The translations under genes were made by a program, and so were the position numbers. From the NCBI GenBank assembly GCA_021806845.1, contig JAKAPV010000092.1, positions 1 through 10,035 of the forward strand: a stretch of DNA of 10,035 nucleotides. Reading direction: 5' to 3'. Each line of letters begins with the position of its first letter. The stretch's first letter is position 1. Positions 6,327 through 10,035 of the stretch are shown one piece after another. The notes beneath the pieces are model-generated. The model was not told the DNA's origin. It did no database searches and saw nothing but the letters and a program-made list of their open reading frames with translations. This DNA comes from Bacillota bacterium. Lineage in GTDB: Bacteria > Bacillota > Sulfobacillia > JAJZYS01 > JAJYTV01.

Positions 6327-9233
6327 GTGGGCGTGGCAACTAGGCTACTCGAACGAAAGGCCGAACGGCGCGCCATTACTGGTGCGTTGCAGCACGTGGC
6401 TCGTTCGGATGCCGGTACCACGCTGGTGCTGCGCGGCGAACCGGGGCTGGGCAAGACACGTCTCCTGCGGACGGCTGCGCAGGAGGCTGACGATCGTTTC
6501 ACCGTGGTGCAGGTGAGCGGCCACGAGATGGAACAGGCGTATCCTTTTGCAGTGGTCCACCAGATTCTCGAGTCCCTTCTGCGCACCGCAGGATCCCTGG
6601 CGAAGGATTTGGCCGATACGCCCGAGTCGCTGCGGCTCCTGCTGAACACGTCGGTTCAGAGCGGGGCAGCAGGCGACAGCCCATCGAGCGCACCCGCCCG
6701 CTTCAGCCTCCTGCATTCCCTCTACTGGCTCCTGGCGAGCCTCGCGGAGCAGCGACCTCTCCTGCTGTGCGTGGACGATCTGCACTGGAGCGATCCGGAC
6801 TCGCTCGAGGCGATCCGGTTCCTGGCCTGGCGTCTGCAGAAGATACCGATCGCGCTGTTCGCCGGGCTGAGGCCCTGGCCTCCTCCCGCGGGCGAGCTCG
6901 CCATGCGGCTGCACGAAGGCGGCAAAGCGGAACTCCTGGACCTCCAGCCACTCAGCGTGCAGGGCACGGCCACAGTGCTGCAGTTCGCCAGCGGCGAGAT
7001 GCCCGATGCGGGGCGCGTCGCCAAGGTCCACGCGCTGACCCGAGGGAACCCGTTGCTCCTCGAGCAGCTCGGTCGCATCCTTCAGTCAGGCGGCGCGCTG
7101 CCGGAGGAGGAGGAGCACGGCGCCGACGCCATCCCCGGGTCCTCCGTCATCCTGGCTCGGCTCTCCGGACTCCCCCCGGACAGCCTCAAGTTTCTGCGGG
7201 CCGCGAGCGTCCTCGGGGTCGAGTGCCGCCCGGACGTGGCGATGGGCATCGCGGGGATCGATCCGAATGCGGTGTCACTCGTCCTCTCGCCGACGCACAG
7301 CCTGGGGCTATATACGGTGCGCCAGGATGGCCTCGGCGCGTTCGTGCACCCCATGGTACGCCGGGCTCTCTACGATGGCCTTGAGCTGGCCGAGCGCGAG
7401 GAGCTGCACATGCGGGCCGCCGGCCTGCTGCAGGCGCGCGGGGCAAGCGCGGCCGAGGTGGCCCCCCATCTTGCCAGGGCGGCAGAGCCGGGCGATCTGG
7501 AGGCGATCCGGGTGCTGCGCCGTGCCGCCGCCGACGCATGGGCGGTCGCGGCGTACGACTCCGCCGCGGTCCACCTGCAGCACGCGGCAAGGATCAGTAC
7601 AGCGGGTGAGGGCAGGGCATCTGTGCTCCACGAGCTCGGACGGGCATTCCAACGGGCAGGATCGCACAGACGGGCAATTGCCTCGTTCGAGGCGGCCGCG
7701 AGCGAGGCGTGTCCATCCGAGCTTCTCGGCCGGATCCATCAATCATGGGGACTCTCGCTGACACTCATGGGCGATGTGTCTGCGGCCATCGGGCAATTCG
7801 ACGAGGCCATTGCTGCCACCGCCGTATCGGACCCGGGCTTCGCAGCGGCTTCGGCGGCGGCGCGGACAGTACTCGAGGTGACGATCAACGCGGGCACGGC
7901 CGTGCGGTCAGGGCTGGAGGCCAGGCGCCTTGCGGAGGCGAGCGGCGATCCCGATGCCATGGCAAAGGCATGGGCGGCGTGGGCACACGCAGCAATTCTG
8001 CTCGGTGACCAAAGGATGACGTGGCGCGTCGCGCTGGAAGGCGTCCCACCGATCTCCGATAGTGCGCCCGACGAGATCGAGCATCTGTGGGGTTGGTGCC
8101 CGAGGATCCAATTCGGCATGATCGACATGCGGACGGAGCGATACGAACACGCGGCGGCGGTGATGAAGTCCCAGCGGGAGCAGGCCGAGGCCGTGCACAA
8201 CGTGGCCGCACGGATCTGGGCGACGACCTTCCTCGTTGAGACCGAGTGGCGGCGCGGCCGGCTGCACGATGCGTATCGCTTGTGCGGCCACAGCGCGGCG
8301 TACCCGGACGATATCCCCTGGGCCACCGCTCAGGCGCATACCGTCCACGGCTACGTGCTGATGGAGATGGGCGACCTCGACGGCGCCGAGGCCTGTTTCG
8401 ATCATGCCGAGGACCACGGGCGCAGAGCGGGGTTCGGAGGGGTGCAACGGATATGCGCATGGGGCCGCGCAACCCTCGCGGCGCGCCGGGGCGCGATGGA
8501 CGTCGCATCGGATACCTTCCAGTTGATGCTCGCGACCACCGGACAGATGCACCTCTTCGCGCTCGACTTCTTTCACTGCGGTCGCGAGGCGGCGGAGATC
8601 TTCGTCCTCACCGGCAGATTCGCGGAGGCCCGCCGGGTGATCCGCGCGATGCTTCAGGAGGCGCCGGCATCGGAAAGTCCGGGGTTCCGAGCCGCGGTGC
8701 TGCGTTGCCGCGGCCTGCTCGAGGCCAGGCAGGGACACGATCAGCTCGCGGAGCGCACTATGTTGGCTGCGCTCGCACTGCATGCGAAGTCGGACGAGAT
8801 GGTGGAGCGCGGCCGCACGCTGCTCGCCTATGGTGCGCTGCTGCGCCGCATGGGAGAGCACAAGCGCTCCCGCGCCCTGCTCGCCGAGGCGGTGGACGCC
8901 TTCGAGCCCGCAGGCAGCACGTACTGGCTGCACATCGCGCAGACCGAGCGCCGCTCCGCCGGCGGTCGCAGGCGATCCAGCGCAGGCGATGGGTACCTCG
9001 GGCTCCTCACGCCGCAGGAATACCGCATCGTGGACCTTGTGGCGCTGGGTCTCACCAACCGTCAGATCGCCTATCAGCTGGTGATCAGTCCCAAGACCCT
9101 TGAGACCCACCTGCGGCATGTCTACGACAAGCTGGAGGCGTCATCGCGTGAGGAATTGAAGGCTATGCACCTGCAGCGTGCGCTGCACTCAGTCCCTGGG
9201 ATCGGCCGCGGCGCGCCCGATCCCAGGGACTGA
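6327..9233 (+). CDS. LAL-type transcriptional regulator: N-terminal AAA/STAND ATPase, TPR-like repeats, C-terminal LuxR HTH
   Basis: The product has 968 residues, the usual 900-1000 for large ATP-binding LuxR regulators (MalT-like, LAL). Residues 37-44 are the Walker A loop GEPGLGKT. Residues 145-151 (LLLCVDD) are Walker B with the LHWSDPDSL extension typical of this family. A winged-helix-like segment follows around residues 275-340 (GLPPDSLKFLRAASVLG). Residues about 380-880 are Ala-rich helical repeats of the TPR type, the likely inducer- or partner-binding part. Residues 893-950 are a LuxR/GerE HTH (LTPQEYRI; TNRQIAYQLVISPKTLETHL). Known relatives are cytoplasmic STAND switches that bind ATP and an inducer, oligomerise, and activate transcription. 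All key residues are present, so it is probably functional; the inducer and target genes are unknown. Starting at ATG 6207 would give 1008 residues. The last 15 codons and the stop lie inside a long inverted repeat. It may regulate the surface genes nearby, but nothing in the sequence proves it. Confidence 0.93.
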   Translation: MGVATRLLERKAERRAITGALQHVARSDAGTTLVLRGEPGLGKTRLLRTAAQEADDRFTVVQVSGHEMEQAYPFAVVHQILESLLRTAGSLAKDLADTPESLRLLLNTSVQSGAAGDSPSSAPARFSLLHSLYWLLASLAEQRPLLLCVDDLHWSDPDSLEAIRFLAWRLQKIPIALFAGLRPWPPPAGELAMRLHEGGKAELLDLQPLSVQGTATVLQFASGEMPDAGRVAKVHALTRGNPLLLEQLGRILQSGGALPEEEEHGADAIPGSSVILARLSGLPPDSLKFLRAASVLGVECRPDVAMGIAGIDPNAVSLVLSPTHSLGLYTVRQDGLGAFVHPMVRRALYDGLELAEREELHMRAAGLLQARGASAAEVAPHLARAAEPGDLEAIRVLRRAAADAWAVAAYDSAAVHLQHAARISTAGEGRASVLHELGRAFQRAGSHRRAIASFEAAASEACPSELLGRIHQSWGLSLTLMGDVSAAIGQFDEAIAATAVSDPGFAAASAAARTVLEVTINAGTAVRSGLEARRLAEASGDPDAMAKAWAAWAHAAILLGDQRMTWRVALEGVPPISDSAPDEIEHLWGWCPRIQFGMIDMRTERYEHAAAVMKSQREQAEAVHNVAARIWATTFLVETEWRRGRLHDAYRLCGHSAAYPDDIPWATAQAHTVHGYVLMEMGDLDGAEACFDHAEDHGRRAGFGGVQRICAWGRATLAARRGAMDVASDTFQLMLATTGQMHLFALDFFHCGREAAEIFVLTGRFAEARRVIRAMLQEAPASESPGFRAAVLRCRGLLEARQGHDQLAERTMLAALALHAKSDEMVERGRTLLAYGALLRRMGEHKRSRALLAEAVDAFEPAGSTYWLHIAQTERRSAGGRRRSSAGDGYLGLLTPQEYRIVDLVALGLTNRQIAYQLVISPKTLETHLRHVYDKLEASSREELKAMHLQRALHSVPGIGRGAPDPRD

Positions 9234-9234
9234 G
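9188..9234 (+). terminator. 18-bp perfect inverted repeat spanning the stop codon of the LAL regulator
   Basis: CTCAGTCCCTGGGATCGG (9188-9205) is fully complementary to 9217-9234, with an 11-nt GC-rich loop containing CCGCGG. The TGA stop (9231-9233) lies in the right arm. The hairpin would be very stable and could end transcription or protect the mRNA 3' end. No T-run follows on either side, so it is not a classical intrinsic terminator. A second small hairpin (CCCGA/TCGGG, 9238-9249) follows at once. Confidence 0.55.
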
Positions 9235-9473
9235 GCGCCCGACATCGGGAGCGCGGCCCAGGGAGAGCAGGAAGTTCGTCGCCCGCTCGTCCTGAGGTTG
9301 CCGTGTGCATCGAGATTCACCTCGGCTGGACATCGACTTGACCGGGTGGGGACCACCGGCGATCAGCGGCATCCTCAACTAGGCAAGGCAGCGCGGACAG
9401 CAGGTGCTCCACACCGCATCCATGCCTGCGCAGAGTCTGCATGTCGCCGCCGAAGGCCCCGTCGTCTCTCCGG

Positions 9474-10035
9474 CTAAGGCGCCAGACGCGCGATCGCTGC
9501 TGCGATCGCCTTGGCGGCCTGGGCGCGGGTAACATAGCCCTGCGGCACGAATCGCCCACCGGGGAGTCCGCTCATGAGGCCGGCCTGGACGGCAGCCTCA
9601 ACGCCCGTGAGAGCCCACGACCCGATCTTGCCTCCATCGACGAACGTCAACTGCTGGGATCCTTTGAGGCCGAACGCCCGCGCGAGAAGCACTGCCATCT
9701 CCTCGCGGGTGATCCGGGCGCCAGGTGAGAACTCGGTCGCGCTGACTCCCTTCGCGATTCCCGCCTGCAGTGCCGTCGCGACGTACGGTGCGAACCAGAC
9801 CCGCGACGAGACATCTGCGAAGGGCGTCACGCCGGAGCCGGCCGGCGTGATCCCCAGGGCCAGCACGAGCATCTTGACGAACTGCGCCCGCGTCAGGGTC
9901 GCGCCTGGCTGGAATTGGCCGCCGGGAAGTCCCGCGACGACGCCGTCGGCGAGCAACTGATCGATGTAGCTGCTCGCCCAGTAGCCGGATGGCACGTCGA
10001 GGAGCTTGGTGGTCGCAAGTAGCACGACAGATCGG
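9474..10035 (-). CDS. C-terminal three-SLH module of a second S-layer-anchored protein (5'-partial)
   Basis: The minus-strand frame is open to the window edge, so this is the 3' end of a longer gene. The GTG at 10025 is only an internal codon, as upstream in-frame codons read RSV. The visible part is almost wholly three SLH domains: one from about 9995 (VPSGYWASSYIDQLL, then LTRAQFVKMLVLALG), a second with FADVSSRVWFAPYVATALQ and ITREEMAVLLARAF, and a third with IGSWALTGVEAAVQAGLMSG. It ends AAAIARLAP, as the protein at 2-2890 ends AAAIERLAP. The boundary leading into SLH1 is also shared (LLATTKLLDVPS versus LLSTARFSDMPS). By analogy the product is an exported wall-bound protein. Its N-terminal function lies outside the window. 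The gene converges on the LAL regulator. Confidence 0.93.
   Translation of the reverse strand, partial: RSVVLLATTKLLDVPSGYWASSYIDQLLADGVVAGLPGGQFQPGATLTRAQFVKMLVLALGITPAGSGVTPFADVSSRVWFAPYVATALQAGIAKGVSATEFSPGARITREEMAVLLARAFGLKGSQQLTFVDGGKIGSWALTGVEAAVQAGLMSGLPGGRFVPQGYVTRAQAAKAIAAAIARLAP

Noticed and set aside
7908..9119. Minus-strand frame of 403 aa inside the LAL regulator
   Set aside because: It is antisense to the TPR/HTH part of a well-supported gene and contains no family motif; stop-poor antisense frames are expected at this GC content.

Overview
This is a high-GC bacterial window with a cell-surface theme, and its centre is a graveyard of broken genes. Two genes end in triple S-layer homology (SLH) modules. 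A YaaH-like family 18 glycosidase remnant, a lipoprotein and LuxR-type regulators with an ATPase module complete the picture. Together they suggest a monoderm, S-layer-bearing bacterium, perhaps a high-GC member of the Bacillota (the Sulfobacillus, Thermaerobacter or Symbiobacterium kind). Chloroflexota or a related lineage cannot be excluded. The assignment is an inference: the window has no rRNA or housekeeping marker.

Layout. (1) Bases 2-2890 (+) hold the 3' part of a large surface protein: a Gly-rich region, several beta-sandwich domains and three C-terminal SLH domains. (2) Bases 2891-3486 have no intact gene. A frameshifted piece of a GH18 glycosidase lies here on the minus strand. (3) Bases 3487-4230 (+) encode a 247-aa lipoprotein with a clear ribosome binding site. 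(4) Bases 4231-5220 are debris: a short fragment of a surface-protein beta-domain, the basic 3' end of a minus-strand gene with its own intrinsic terminator, and a fragment of an IS256-family transposase. (5) Bases 5220-6191 (+) are a 5'-truncated, frameshifted LuxR-type regulator. (6) Bases 6327-9233 (+) are its intact full-length paralogue, a LAL-type ATPase-LuxR regulator. Its 3' end, including the stop codon, is one arm of an 18-bp perfect inverted repeat. (7) Bases 9474-10035 (-) are the 3' end of a second SLH protein, convergent with the rest and very like the SLH module at 2360-2890.

How it fits together. The intact genes are two S-layer-anchored exoproteins, one putative exported lipoprotein and one large signal-dependent regulator. 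No operon is visible, and nothing shows that the regulator controls the surface genes. I found no CRISPR array, tRNA, rRNA, toxin-antitoxin or defence system. The interest of the region lies in decay, paralogy and inverted structure rather than in a clear new system.
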